Origin: Pseudomonas sp. JUb42
GTDB lineage: Bacteria; Pseudomonadota; Gammaproteobacteria; Pseudomonadales; Pseudomonadaceae
NCBI RefSeq assembly: GCF_024807945.1
Contig: NZ_JANUFD010000004.1
Coordinates: 310,001-374,000 of the forward strand
Direction of reading: 5' to 3'
Length of the DNA: 64,000 bases
Under the pieces are notes generated by a model. That model saw only the letters and a program-made list of their open reading frames with translations, was not told the DNA's origin and did no database searches. Both the position numbers and the translations under genes were made by a program. Of this stretch, positions 39,523-49,098 are shown piece after piece (positions within the stretch are counted from its first letter, which is position 1; every line of letters begins with the position of its first letter).

Positions 39523-41255
39523 GCGCGCTCTGGCCGTATTGGTACCGTCCCTGGTGGCTGCTGCTATTGCCACTGCTGTGCTGGTTGCTCTGGCAACTCT
39601 GGCATCGGCAGAAACGCGCCGGCCGCTGGCAGATGATTCTGCCCTCGGCCTTTCATAGCGTGTTGCTCAATGGTGGTCGTGGCCGGGACAGCAAACTGCC
39701 ATGGATCGCCCTTGGTCTGGCCTGGTTGCTAGCCTTGCTGGCCCTGCTCGGCCCGGCCTGGCAGCGCGTGGAACAGACCAGTCAGAAACCTGCCGACCCG
39801 TTGGTGGTGCTGCTGGAACTGACCCCGGAAATGCTTGCCACCGACAGCCCGCCCACGCGCCTGGATCAGGCCCGGCACAAGCTGATCGACTTGCTGCAAC
39901 TGCGCAGCGACTCCCAGACCGCCATCGTCGTCTATGCCGGCAGCGCCCACACGCTGGTGCCGCTGTCCGACGACCAGGCCACCAGCCGCAACCTGCTGGA
40001 AAGCCTCAAGCCGGCGCTGATGCCAACACCCGGTCAGCGCGCCGATCTGGCCGTGCGCAAGGGCCTGGAACTACTCAAGCAAGGCGACCTGGGCCAGGGC
40101 CGCCTGCTATTGATCGGCTCGTCCCTGAGCGAACAGGAACGCCGTGGTATCGAGCAAGCACTGGACAATCAACCCGTGCCCCTGCTGATTCTCGGCATCG
40201 GCACCAGTGAAGGCGCCCCGGTGCCCCAGGACAAAGGCGGCTTCCTCAAGGATGATCAGGGCGCCATTCTCGTGCCACGCCTGGACAGTGCCATGTTCAA
40301 GGACTTTGCCAGCCAGGTCGGCGGCAACTACCGCCAGGCCCGCCTGGACAACGACGACCTGCACAGCCTCGGCCTGCTCGACGCGCCCCATGAAATGCGC
40401 AGTAATGGCCAACTTGTGCAACTGGACAGCTGGGCCGACCAGGGCTACTGGTTTCTGCTGCCGCTGTTATTACTCGCCGCCTGCGCCGGTCGCCGAGGCT
40501 GGCTGCTATGCCTGCCGCTGCTGTTTCTGCTGCCTCAGGACAGCCAGGCCTTTGAATTCCAGGACCTGTGGCAACGCCCCGACCAACAAGGCCAGCGCCT
40601 GCTGCAACGGCATCGCCCTGCACAAGCCGCGCGCTATTTCGAAAACCCGCAGTGGAAGGGCCTGGCCCTCTATGAAGCCGGGGACTACGCTGGCGCCGCT
40701 CAGCGCTTTGCCGAAGGCAACACTGCCGCCGACCACTACAATCGCGGCAACGCCCTGGCCCGTAGTGGCGAACTGGAGGCGGCGCTGGACGCCTACGAAC
40801 GCGCTCTGGAGTTGCAACCCGAACTGCAACCGGCCTTGAAGAACAAGGCCCTGATTGAACAGGTGCTGCAGCAGGAAGCGGAACAATCCAACGCCAACGA
40901 GCCGGAAGACGAGGAAGAGCAGCCCGCCGAATCGGAAGAGGATGAGCAAGGCGGGGACACCAGCACTCCGTCCCAGGCCAACAGCGACACCCCACAGGAT
41001 CAATCCAGCCCCGAACCTGATCAGGACACCAGCAACGGCAGCCCGCCGGACAAAACCGCAGGCAACACCTCGGCCAATTCGCCACTGGACGACAGCGAAG
41101 AAACCACCCGGCCGCCCCTGCAACCGGCCGACCCGCATATCGACGGCGAGCGGCGCCAGGCCCTGGAACAGTGGCTGCGGCAGATCCCGGACGATCCGGG
41201 CGAGCTGCTGCGCCGCAAGTTCTGGTACGAACAGCAACAGGAAAAGACCCGATGA
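39519..41255 (+). CDS. BatB-like vWA/TPR protein with degenerate MIDAS
   Basis: A 578-residue protein: two N-terminal helices (about residues 8-28 and 60-80), a vWA domain (about 88-285), a hydrophobic pair near 306-345, a TPR segment (YNRGNALARSGELEAALDAY, about 407-450), and an acidic, low-complexity Glu/Gln/Ser/Pro tail (about 455-550). The vWA metal site that should read DxSxS is LELTPEML here, so Asp and both Ser are replaced, although the following ATDSPPTRLDQAR keeps the family pattern. It looks like BatB fused to the TPR of BatC. It overlaps BatA by four bases. Confidence 0.88.
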   Translation: MSALWPYWYRPWWLLLLPLLCWLLWQLWHRQKRAGRWQMILPSAFHSVLLNGGRGRDSKLPWIALGLAWLLALLALLGPAWQRVEQTSQKPADPLVVLLELTPEMLATDSPPTRLDQARHKLIDLLQLRSDSQTAIVVYAGSAHTLVPLSDDQATSRNLLESLKPALMPTPGQRADLAVRKGLELLKQGDLGQGRLLLIGSSLSEQERRGIEQALDNQPVPLLILGIGTSEGAPVPQDKGGFLKDDQGAILVPRLDSAMFKDFASQVGGNYRQARLDNDDLHSLGLLDAPHEMRSNGQLVQLDSWADQGYWFLLPLLLLAACAGRRGWLLCLPLLFLLPQDSQAFEFQDLWQRPDQQGQRLLQRHRPAQAARYFENPQWKGLALYEAGDYAGAAQRFAEGNTAADHYNRGNALARSGELEAALDAYERALELQPELQPALKNKALIEQVLQQEAEQSNANEPEDEEEQPAESEEDEQGGDTSTPSQANSDTPQDQSSPEPDQDTSNGSPPDKTAGNTSANSPLDDSEETTRPPLQPADPHIDGERRQALEQWLRQIPDDPGELLRRKFWYEQQQEKTR

Positions 41256-42889
41256 TGCGCCGCCTGTCCATTGCTTTATTCAGTCTGATGCTGAGCCTGC
41301 CGGGCCAGGCCGCGGAGCTGATCGCCAGTGTCGATCGTGCGCGCCTGAGTTCCGGTGAAACCGTCGACCTGACCCTGGAAACCAGCGATGTCACCCAGTT
41401 CGGCAAGCCCGACCTGTCGCCCCTGGACCCGTCTTTCGACGTGCGCGGCACCCGCCAGCTCAACAGCCTCAATACCCTCGACGGCGGCCAGGCCACCACG
41501 CGCTGGATCATCACCCTGCTGCCCAAGCAGAACGGCAGCGTGACCATTCCGGCCCTGCAATTGGGCGAGCTGAAAAGCCAGCCCATCGAACTGCAGGTTG
41601 TTCCGGCCGAACCCCAGGAACCGGGCAGCCAGTTGACCCCGGTATTCATCGAAGCCAGCCTCGACCAGGACCACGTCTATGTCCAGGCACAGGCCGTGCT
41701 CACCGTGCGCATCTATCACTCGGTGTCGCTGTTCGACGACAGCAGCCTGAGCCCGCTGCAAATGACCGATGCGCGGATCGAAAAGCTGGGTAACTCGCGC
41801 ACCTACGAGAAGCAGATCAATGGCATTCGCCATGGCGTCATCGAAATGCGCTTCGGCATCTACCCGCAGCAAAGCGGGCAGTTGACCATCCCTGCGCAGA
41901 TATTCAGCGCCACCCAGGTGCAGGATTCCAGCAGTGCAACTACAACGACCAGCTCGCCGCAGCCGGGCAAACGGGTGCAGGTCAGCTCGCCGGAACAGAC
42001 CCTGACGGTCAAGGCCAAGCCCAGCGATTACCCGGCCAATACGCCGTGGCTGCCGGCTCGCAGCATTGACCTGAGTGAAACCTGGAGCCCGGAACCGGGC
42101 CATAGCCAGGTCGGCGATGCCCTGACCCGCACCATCACGCTCAAGGCCGACGGCCTGTCCAGCGCCCAGTTGCCACCGTTGCCGGTCACTGAAATCGGCG
42201 GCCTGCGCCGTTATCCCGACCAGCCGCAACTGAGCAACCAGAACAGCGAACGCGGGCTGGTCGGCAGCCGTGAAGAGCGCGAGGCCCTGGTGCCGGGTCG
42301 TCCCGGTGCCATTGATCTGCCTGCTGTCGATGTGGTCTGGTGGAACACCCTGGAAGACCATCTGGAACACAGCAGCCTGCCTGCCCGCGCCTTGCAGGTC
42401 GGCATCAACCCAAGCCTGGTGGTGGATGCGCCGGTCAGCAACGACAATAGCGGCGTCACGGTGATCGGCCCGCCGGTCTGGCCATGGCAGCTCAGTACGC
42501 TGTTTTTCATGTGCAGCACCCTGCTCGGCTTCGGCCTGTGGTGGCGCGGGCGCTGGCAACCGGCCCTGCCGCGCTCGGCCCAGACCGGCCCGAGCCCGCG
42601 CACCGTGCTCGATGACCTCAAGCGCGCGAGCCTGGCCAATGACCCCCATGCCACCCGCCAGGCCCTCGACGCCTGGGCGCGGCAACAACCGGAAACCCTG
42701 GCCGACATGGCCGCCCGCTTCGTCCCGCTGTCCGATGCCCTCGATGGCCTGAACGGCGCGCTGTACAGCGAAACCGGGCAACTGTGGCTCGGCGAAGACC
42801 TGTGGCGGGCGGTCCGTACCCTGCCTGCACTCGAACGGCCTGATGACTCGACCGGTGACAGCGGCCTGCCACCGCTCTATCCGAAATAG
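41252..42889 (+). CDS. BatD-like protein
   Basis: A 545-residue exported membrane protein: a signal peptide (MRRLSIALFSLMLSLPGQAA at its core), a large beta-rich periplasmic domain with SGETVDLTLETSDV and immunoglobulin-like strands, and one C-terminal helix (about residues 408-428) followed by a cytoplasmic tail. BatD proteins close the MoxR/Bat operon and presumably present periplasmic substrates or partners to the vWA proteins. It starts at 41252 or at the next codon (ATGATG), overlapping the BatB stop. No terminator is evident before sbcD. Confidence 0.87.
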   Translation: MMRRLSIALFSLMLSLPGQAAELIASVDRARLSSGETVDLTLETSDVTQFGKPDLSPLDPSFDVRGTRQLNSLNTLDGGQATTRWIITLLPKQNGSVTIPALQLGELKSQPIELQVVPAEPQEPGSQLTPVFIEASLDQDHVYVQAQAVLTVRIYHSVSLFDDSSLSPLQMTDARIEKLGNSRTYEKQINGIRHGVIEMRFGIYPQQSGQLTIPAQIFSATQVQDSSSATTTTSSPQPGKRVQVSSPEQTLTVKAKPSDYPANTPWLPARSIDLSETWSPEPGHSQVGDALTRTITLKADGLSSAQLPPLPVTEIGGLRRYPDQPQLSNQNSERGLVGSREEREALVPGRPGAIDLPAVDVVWWNTLEDHLEHSSLPARALQVGINPSLVVDAPVSNDNSGVTVIGPPVWPWQLSTLFFMCSTLLGFGLWWRGRWQPALPRSAQTGPSPRTVLDDLKRASLANDPHATRQALDAWARQQPETLADMAARFVPLSDALDGLNGALYSETGQLWLGEDLWRAVRTLPALERPDDSTGDSGLPPLYPK

Positions 42890-43034
42890 CTGCCATTCAT
42901 CAGACACAATACAATCTCAGATTTGAAATGCAGCTCCTACAGGTCCGTGTTTGCAGCGCGCCTGCGCGCTGCAAGAAACGCAGCCTGGTCTCTTACTATT
43001 CAGACAGGCTGAACAGCACCAACAAGGAAACCCC

Positions 43035-44279
43035 ATGCGTCTGTTTCACACCTCCGATTGGCATCTGGGCCAGAACCTTCATGGCCAGGAGCGCGACTTC
43101 GAGCACGGGGCGTTTCTCGACTGGCTGCTCAACAGCCTGAGCGAACGCAAGCCCGAGGTCCTGCTGATCGCAGGCGATATCTTCGACACGGTCAACCCGC
43201 CAGTCAAAGCCCAGGAGCGGCTCTACGATTTCATCGTCAATGCCCACGAGCGCCTGCCGCAGCTGACCATCGTCATGATCGCCGGCAACCATGATTCCGG
43301 TTCGCGTATCGAATTGCCCGCCCCCTTGATGCGCCGCCTGCGCACCCATGCCCTGGGTCGCGTGCTGTGGCTGGATGATGGCGTGCTCGATGCCGAACGC
43401 CTGCTGCTGCCGCTGCCCGCCGCTGATGGCAGCATTGGCGGCTGGTGCCTGGCGCTGCCGTTCCTGCGTCCGGCCGAAGTCACCGGCGGCGTGCTGGGGG
43501 ATAACTATCTGCGTGGCATCGGCCAGGTCCATGAAGCCTTGATCGCCGCAGCGCAAAGCAAGCGTCAGCCAGGCCAGGTGCTGATCGCCATCAGCCACGC
43601 CCATATGGCCGGCGGCTCGGTCTCGGAAGACTCCGAACGCAGCCTGATCATCGGCACCGCCGAAGCCCTGCCCGCCAGCCTGTTCAGCGCCGATATCACC
43701 TATGTCGCCCTCGGCCACCTGCACAAGCCGCAACGGGTCAACGGCGAGGAGCGCATTCGTTACTGCGGCTCGCCGATCCCCCTGTCGTTTTCGGAAATCG
43801 GCTACCAACACCAGATCCTCGAAATCAACTGCCAGGACGGCCAATTGGCCAGCGTCGAAACCCGCCTGATCCCCCGCGCCGTCAACCTGCAACGCCTGGG
43901 TCCTGCGCCTTTGGCCGAGCTAATGGAGCAACTCAAGGATTTGCCGGACATCGACCTGCTCGCCGATATCGACCGCCAGCCCTGGCTGGAAGTGCGGGTG
44001 CGTCTCGACGAGCCACAACCGGACCTGCGCAACCAGATCGAAGGTGCCCTGCAAGGCAAAGCCGTGCGCCTGGTGCGCATCTCCACCGAATACGCGGGTA
44101 AAGGTGGCGAAAATGGCGGCGACGGCGAAAGCGATCTGATCGAACTCGATCAGCTTAGCCCCCAGGAACTGTTCAGCCGCGCCTGGCAGGACCACTACGG
44201 CAACCCGGTCGATGAACAGACCCTCAATGACTTCGCCACCCTGTTGCAGGAAGTCCAGCTGGAGGGAGAACAGCCATGA
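43035..44279 (+). CDS. sbcD: Exonuclease subunit SbcD
   Basis: A 414-residue Mre11-type nuclease subunit that, with SbcC, cuts hairpin and palindromic DNA and resects ends. The metallophosphoesterase motifs are in order: HTSDWHLGQ, GDIFD, IAGNHDSG, ISHAHMAGG and GHLHKPQ. A long in-frame extension from 42951 is rejected because AAGGAAACCCC precedes the ATG at 43035 and family members begin MRLFHTSDWH. It overlaps sbcC by four bases. Confidence 0.96.
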   Translation: MRLFHTSDWHLGQNLHGQERDFEHGAFLDWLLNSLSERKPEVLLIAGDIFDTVNPPVKAQERLYDFIVNAHERLPQLTIVMIAGNHDSGSRIELPAPLMRRLRTHALGRVLWLDDGVLDAERLLLPLPAADGSIGGWCLALPFLRPAEVTGGVLGDNYLRGIGQVHEALIAAAQSKRQPGQVLIAISHAHMAGGSVSEDSERSLIIGTAEALPASLFSADITYVALGHLHKPQRVNGEERIRYCGSPIPLSFSEIGYQHQILEINCQDGQLASVETRLIPRAVNLQRLGPAPLAELMEQLKDLPDIDLLADIDRQPWLEVRVRLDEPQPDLRNQIEGALQGKAVRLVRISTEYAGKGGENGGDGESDLIELDQLSPQELFSRAWQDHYGNPVDEQTLNDFATLLQEVQLEGEQP

Positions 44280-47200
44280 AAATCCTCGCCATCCGCCTGA
44301 AAAACCTCGCCTCCCTGGCCGGGCCCTTTGAACTGGATTTCACTGCCGAACCTTTGGCCAGTGCCGGGCTGTTCGCTATTACCGGGCCTACCGGTGCGGG
44401 CAAGAGCACCCTGCTCGACGCCCTGTGCCTGGCGCTGTTCGGCGCTATTCCACGGCTGAGCAATGTCGGCCAATCCAAGGTCCCGGAGATCGACGGCGAC
44501 ATCAGCACCAACGACCCGCGCACCCTGCTGCGCCGTGGCACCGGCAGCGGTTATGCCGAGGTGGACTTTGTCGGCATCGATCAACGCCGTTACCGCGCCC
44601 GCTGGGAAACCAACCGCGCTCGCGATAACGCCACGAAAAAACTCCAGGCCAGCCGCCAGACCCTGACCGATCTGGACAGCGAACAGATCCTCAGCAGCCA
44701 GAACAAGACCGAATACAAGAGCATGCTCGAAGCCCGCCTGGGCCTGAATTTCGAGCAGTTCACCCGCGCCGTGATGCTGGCCCAGAGCGAGTTCAGCGCC
44801 TTCCTCAAGGCCGATGACAAGGAACGCAGCGAGCTGCTGGAAAAGCTCACCGACACCGCGATCTACAGCCAACTGGGCCGCCGCGCCTTCAGCAAGGCCA
44901 GGGAAGCGGAAAAGGCCCATGACGAGCTCAAGGCCCGCTCGGCCGGCATCAGTCCGTTAAATGAAGAAGAGCGCACGGCGCTGGATCAGCGCCTGCTGGA
45001 AGAACAAGGCCAGCTCAAGACCCACCAGGCCCGGCTCAAGCAGCTCGAACAGCAACAGCAGTGGCTGACCCTGCTCGGCCAGTTGCAGGAAGCCCGGCAA
45101 GCTGCCGCCGAACAACTGCAACAGGCGCGCAACGAAGAACAGCAACAAGGCGCCGAACGCCTCAAGCTCGGCCGCCTTGAGCAACTGGCCACGCAGCGCC
45201 ATCAGTTTGTTCGCCAACAGGAGCTCAATAGCCAACTCACGCCATTGGCCGCGCAGATTGACGCTCAGAACCAACAGCAACAGGCCCTGCACACCCAGCT
45301 GCAACAGCTTGAAGGCACTCAGCAACAGGCCCATGCCACGCTGGTCGACGCCCGCCAGCAACTGGCCGATGCCGCGCCGCTGCTGCGCCAGGCCTTCGAC
45401 GAGCAGAGCCAGCTGGCGCGCCTGAATCAGGACCTGAGCCAGGCCGACGGCGAGCGCCAGCAACTCGACGAGCAATGCACTCAGGGCCAACAAGCCTTGC
45501 AAGGCATGCTCGACCGGCAACAGGCCAGCAGCCAGCGCCTTGAGTTGATCGCCACGCAACTGCAACAAAGCAACGCACTGGCGCCCCTGGCCGAAGCCTG
45601 GACCGCCTGGCGCGACCGCCTCAAGCAAGCGATGCTGATCGGCAACCGTCTGAGTCAGGGCCAGGCCGAACTACCGGCCCTGGAACAACGGGCCAACAGC
45701 GCCAGCGAACAACTCAATCAGCATCGCAGCGCCCTGGACCTGCTCTACCGCGAGGCCGGTGCCGAAGCCCATGCGGTGACCGAGCAGATCCAGCTGCTCG
45801 GCAACCTGCTCCAGGACAACCGCAAACAACAGCGCAGTGTCGAAGAACTGGCGCGGCTGTGGGCCCGCTTGCAGGAACTCGATTCCCGCGCCCTTGAGCT
45901 GAACCAAAAACATCAACAGGCCCAGCAGGAACGCGAACGCCTGACCGCCGAAGGCCTGCAAGCCAAAAACGAGCTGACCGTCGCCGAGCAGACCCTGAGC
46001 GTCACTCGCCAATTGCTCGAACGCCAGCGCCTGGCCCGCAGTGCCAGTGTCGAAGAGCTGCGCGGGCAACTGCAGGACGATCAGCCCTGCCCGGTCTGCG
46101 GTAGCCACGAACATCCCTACCATCAGCCCGAGGTCTTGCTCGACAGCCTCGACCGCCACGATGAGCAGGAAGAAAGCAACGCGCTCAAAGTCGTCACCGC
46201 GCTCAATGAACGCCTGAACGATTTGCGCACCCAGGTCGGTGCCCTGATCGCCCAGCAGAAAGACAGCCTGCAACAGCAGGAACAACTGGCACCACAGCAG
46301 CAGGCACTGGGCGAAAGCCTCGTCGCCCACACTCTGGGCGCCCGCCTGCTGGAACAGAACGTCAACACGCGCGAAGCCTGGCTCAATCAGCAACTGAGCC
46401 AACTGCAACACAACATCGCCCAGGACGAGCAACGGCAAAATGCCCTGCTGACCCTGCAACAGGACGCCGCGCGCCTGCAACAACAGGTGCAGGCCACCGG
46501 CGAAGCCAGCCAGTTGGCCAACCAGCAATGGCAGGATCAGCAGCGTCAACTGAGTGGCGACCGCGAACGGCTGGAACAAGAGCTGGAGGCGTTCTCTGCG
46601 GTGCTGTCTGCCGAGCACATCGACGGCCTGCGCACTCAGGCGGCGCAGACCGTGATGCAGCTGGAGCAGCAGGTCGGCGAACGCCTGGCCCAGCTCGACC
46701 AGCGCAACGACGAACAACAGGAACAGCGCGAGCGCCAGCAGAAGATCGAACTGGAACAGGCCAGCCAACAGGCTCGGGAAAAGGATCGCGCCCGGCTGAC
46801 CCAACACTGCAGCGAGCTGAGCACCCGGCAACAGGCCAGCCAGCAACAACTGGCTCAGTGGCTCGGTGCCCATGTCGACGCCGAACACTGGCAACAGCAT
46901 CTGCAACAGCAGGAGCAGCAGGCCCGGGAAGCCGAAAGCAGCGCCGCCCAGACCCTGCAGGACAGCCGCACGCAACTGCTGCAACTGGCCAGCGAGCTCA
47001 AGGCCAAAGCCGAACGCCTGGACAGCTTGCAACAGGAACAGCAACAACTGGTCGGCAAGATTGATGAGTGGCGCGCCCGTCATCCCGAGATGAGCGACGA
47101 GGAATTGGCCGGGTTGCTGGCCGTTGACGATGAGCAACTCAGCCAGTTGCGCCAGCGCCTGCACAACACGGAAAAGGCCATCGAGCAGTTCCAGGTCCTG

Positions 47201-47917
47201 CTGCAAGAGCGCGAAGAGCGCCTGACTCAGCATCAGGCCCAGCACAATGGCGACCTGCCTGCCGAGCAACTGGCCAGTGCCACCGCCGAACTGCACACAC
47301 AGCTCGCCGCCAGCGAAGACCTCTGCGCCGAACTGCGCGCCCGGCAGAGCGAAGATCAACGCCGCCAGCAAGCCAATCAGGCGTTGGCACAGCAGATCGA
47401 GCAGGCCAGCCAGCAATGGCAGCGCTGGGCACGCCTGTCGACCCTGATCGGCTCGGCCGAAGGCGACCGCTTCCGCAAGATCGCCCAGGCCTATAACCTC
47501 GACCTGCTGGTGCATCACGCCAACAGCCAACTGCGCCAACTGGTAAGGCGCTATCGGCTCAAACGCGGTGGCAGCATGCTCGGCCTGCTGGTCATGGATA
47601 CGGAAATGGGCGACGAACTGCGCTCGGTGCATTCATTGTCGGGGGGCGAAACCTTTCTGGTGTCCCTGGCGCTGGCTTTGGGACTGGCATCGATGGCTTC
47701 GAACACGCTGAAAATCGAGTCGCTGTTTATCGACGAAGGCTTCGGCAGCCTCGATCCCGAATCCCTGCAACTGGCGATGGACGCCCTCGACGGCCTGCAG
47801 GCTCAGGGCCGCAAGGTCGGGGTCATCTCCCATGTACAGGAAATGCATGAACGGATCCCGGTACAGATTCAGGTGCGGCGACAGGGCAATGGCTTGAGCA
47901 CCATTGAAGTAACGTAA
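44276..47917 (+). CDS. sbcC: Exonuclease subunit SbcC
   Basis: A 1213-residue Rad50-type SMC ATPase. The N-terminal Walker A is GPTGAGKSTLLDAL (near residue 36), the zinc hook CPVC lies near residue 605, and the C-terminal lobe has the signature LSGGETFLVSLALALG and Walker B FIDEGFGSLDPES. Between them run two very long coiled coils, extremely rich in Gln, Glu, Leu and Ala. With SbcD it forms the end-processing nuclease. The length is above that of E. coli SbcC (1048) because of longer coiled coils. The Gln-rich coils also create long antisense frames that are not genes. Confidence 0.96.
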   Translation: MKILAIRLKNLASLAGPFELDFTAEPLASAGLFAITGPTGAGKSTLLDALCLALFGAIPRLSNVGQSKVPEIDGDISTNDPRTLLRRGTGSGYAEVDFVGIDQRRYRARWETNRARDNATKKLQASRQTLTDLDSEQILSSQNKTEYKSMLEARLGLNFEQFTRAVMLAQSEFSAFLKADDKERSELLEKLTDTAIYSQLGRRAFSKAREAEKAHDELKARSAGISPLNEEERTALDQRLLEEQGQLKTHQARLKQLEQQQQWLTLLGQLQEARQAAAEQLQQARNEEQQQGAERLKLGRLEQLATQRHQFVRQQELNSQLTPLAAQIDAQNQQQQALHTQLQQLEGTQQQAHATLVDARQQLADAAPLLRQAFDEQSQLARLNQDLSQADGERQQLDEQCTQGQQALQGMLDRQQASSQRLELIATQLQQSNALAPLAEAWTAWRDRLKQAMLIGNRLSQGQAELPALEQRANSASEQLNQHRSALDLLYREAGAEAHAVTEQIQLLGNLLQDNRKQQRSVEELARLWARLQELDSRALELNQKHQQAQQERERLTAEGLQAKNELTVAEQTLSVTRQLLERQRLARSASVEELRGQLQDDQPCPVCGSHEHPYHQPEVLLDSLDRHDEQEESNALKVVTALNERLNDLRTQVGALIAQQKDSLQQQEQLAPQQQALGESLVAHTLGARLLEQNVNTREAWLNQQLSQLQHNIAQDEQRQNALLTLQQDAARLQQQVQATGEASQLANQQWQDQQRQLSGDRERLEQELEAFSAVLSAEHIDGLRTQAAQTVMQLEQQVGERLAQLDQRNDEQQEQRERQQKIELEQASQQAREKDRARLTQHCSELSTRQQASQQQLAQWLGAHVDAEHWQQHLQQQEQQAREAESSAAQTLQDSRTQLLQLASELKAKAERLDSLQQEQQQLVGKIDEWRARHPEMSDEELAGLLAVDDEQLSQLRQRLHNTEKAIEQFQVLLQEREERLTQHQAQHNGDLPAEQLASATAELHTQLAASEDLCAELRARQSEDQRRQQANQALAQQIEQASQQWQRWARLSTLIGSAEGDRFRKIAQAYNLDLLVHHANSQLRQLVRRYRLKRGGSMLGLLVMDTEMGDELRSVHSLSGGETFLVSLALALGLASMASNTLKIESLFIDEGFGSLDPESLQLAMDALDGLQAQGRKVGVISHVQEMHERIPVQIQVRRQGNGLSTIEVT

Positions 47918-47942
47918 GGCCTGAAACGGTCATCGTTGGGGA

Positions 47943-48164
47943 TTATGTGTACGCCCAACCGGGTAAACCCTGCCCAATCTTGAACGGTGGATTCTCCACC
48001 GCCCATTTCAGCGCCCGGGCATTCTCTATGGCGTGGGCAATCTCGTGCTTGCACTCGATACTGCGCGCCACCCCGCCGGCCGAGCCGAAGCCCATGCCCA
48101 GCAACGAGCCGCCGTTGATCGCCAGAGCCAACCCTGCGGTCACCCACAATTTACTGCCGCTCAT
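47943..48164 (-). CDS. Small protein with hydrophobic N-terminus, unknown
   Basis: A 73-residue hypothetical. Residues 5-35 (WVTAGLALAINGGSLLGMGF and onward) are hydrophobic and glycine-rich, and could be a membrane helix or signal peptide. The second half has KHEIAHAIENARALKW and ends GLPGWAYT. Its ATG overlaps the stop of the gene at 48161-48373 by four bases, suggesting that the two are co-translated. The HEIAH resembles the zinc motif HExxH, but in so short a protein this is probably fortuitous. The reality of the gene is supported only by the overlap and codon use. Confidence 0.5.
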   Translation of the reverse strand: MSGSKLWVTAGLALAINGGSLLGMGFGSAGGVARSIECKHEIAHAIENARALKWAVENPPFKIGQGLPGWAYT

Positions 48165-48373
48165 GACGCACGCTCCTGCGCTGCAGGTGCGGCACGCTCA
48201 AGTTCAACCAGGGAAGCGCGTTCCGGCTGGAAAGTGTGACTTTTAAGTTGCGGACTCATGCTGGTAACAGTGACCACGGCAATGAAGACAACATAAAGAG
48301 AGATGGCAACATACGCGCCATGTTTAATGGATTGAAGGATGGCAGTGGCCATGTTGTGTAACTCCGTAGTCAT
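48161..48373 (-). CDS. Small single-pass membrane protein, unknown
   Basis: A 70-residue hypothetical with one clear transmembrane helix (about residues 20-42, YVAISLYVVFIAVVTVTSM) and a polar tail containing PERASLVELERAAPAAQERA. The start at 48373 has GGA six bases upstream; the ATG at 48352 with GGAG nine bases upstream is equally possible. It overlaps the next small gene by four bases. No similarity to a known family is apparent to me. Confidence 0.5.
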   Translation of the reverse strand: MTTELHNMATAILQSIKHGAYVAISLYVVFIAVVTVTSMSPQLKSHTFQPERASLVELERAAPAAQERAS

Positions 48374-48781
48374 GTGTTTCCAGTGGCGCCATGATCGAAG
48401 AATCACGACATTATTGAAAACGATGACTCGGCATAGCGGATATCAGTCGGCTTAATGATTGAGGCCGTTGATCAGGTCGATAGCGTGAGTATTTATAACA
48501 GGCAAAAAAAATCCCCAAGGCTGCGAAGCGATGGGGACCAAGGGAGGGAATCCAGTTTGCGCCAGGCGCTTTCGCAAGCAAGCTCACACCACAGTAATTG
48601 CATGGTCTGCCACGCAGTGGGCAGTGGTCGCAAAGACCTGTGTTAAAGCGAACATGCTCGCGAAAACGTCTGCATTGACGCTGTGATTCCTGATGTTACC
48701 GGTTCAGATTTTATTGGAACCCATTCCCAGTGATCGAAACATTCGTTGACGGGGAATGGATTCGTTCAAGGCGCTTATTCA
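48374..48781. other. Intergenic region upstream of the small membrane gene pair
   Basis: This 408-base, AT-richer gap contains a minus-strand terminator (48504-48537). Several short frames occur on the plus strand, but none has a convincing Shine-Dalgarno or protein-like composition. There is no REP element. Confidence 0.45.
48504..48537 (-). terminator. Rho-independent terminator, minus strand
   Basis: TCCCCA (48512-48517) and TGGGGA (48532-48537) pair around a structured loop, and the minus strand then has eight T. It lies 245 bases after the stop of the small secreted gene and probably ends its transcript, protecting the small membrane pair from read-through. Confidence 0.8.
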
Positions 48782-48961
48782 TTATTGGATCTTGTGATCC
48801 AGTGCAGCGTAGAAGTTTGCGCTTTTTTGCAGATACTGTGGGGTATAAGTTTGTGTTGCTTGTGCTTTTTTCTCGGTCACTTCGGTGCTGGCGCTGGCAG
48901 GTAATACAACGCTGGCAGAAATGGCGGAAGCGGCAATGATGGAGAAGAGATTGAAGTTCAT
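48782..48961 (-). CDS. Small secreted protein, 59 residues, unknown
   Basis: A short gene read from ATG at 48961 to TAA at 48782-48784. The product begins MNFNLFSIIAASAISASVV and continues to LPASASTEVTEKK, so it has a Sec signal peptide with probable cleavage after ASA near residue 23. The mature part is about 35 residues and contains QTYTPQYLQKSANFYAALDH. A strong Shine-Dalgarno GAGGAA lies seven bases before the ATG. A terminator follows downstream. I do not recognise the family; a small periplasmic or secreted factor is all that can be said. Confidence 0.7.
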   Translation of the reverse strand: MNFNLFSIIAASAISASVVLPASASTEVTEKKAQATQTYTPQYLQKSANFYAALDHKIQ

Positions 48962-49098
48962 GTCGGTATTCCTCGGTGTTGATTGTTGCGTTTCAAGTCT
49001 TGACCGTCAGGCCGTGAGAGAGAAGTTACGCTTGAGGAGCCCATCATGAAAATGCTTTGCGCATATAGCCGTTATCAATTCGATTAATACAAGCGCAA

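Noticed and set aside
41276..42907. 543-codon minus-strand frame opposite batD
   Set aside because: It is the antisense of a gene with clear signal peptide, membrane helix and operon overlap; no ribosome site.
45671..47632. 653-codon minus-strand frame opposite sbcC, rich in Leu and predicted hydrophobic
   Set aside because: The Gln/Leu codons of the SbcC coiled coils read backwards give Leu-rich hydrophobic sequence; no ribosome site or family match.
47943..48164. HEIAH in the 73-residue protein as a zinc protease motif
   Set aside because: The protein is far too short for a gluzincin and has no third ligand; the match is likely chance.
49048..49089. 13-codon plus-strand frame preceded by GAGGAG
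   Set aside because: Too short to judge; no downstream gene on that strand that it could control.
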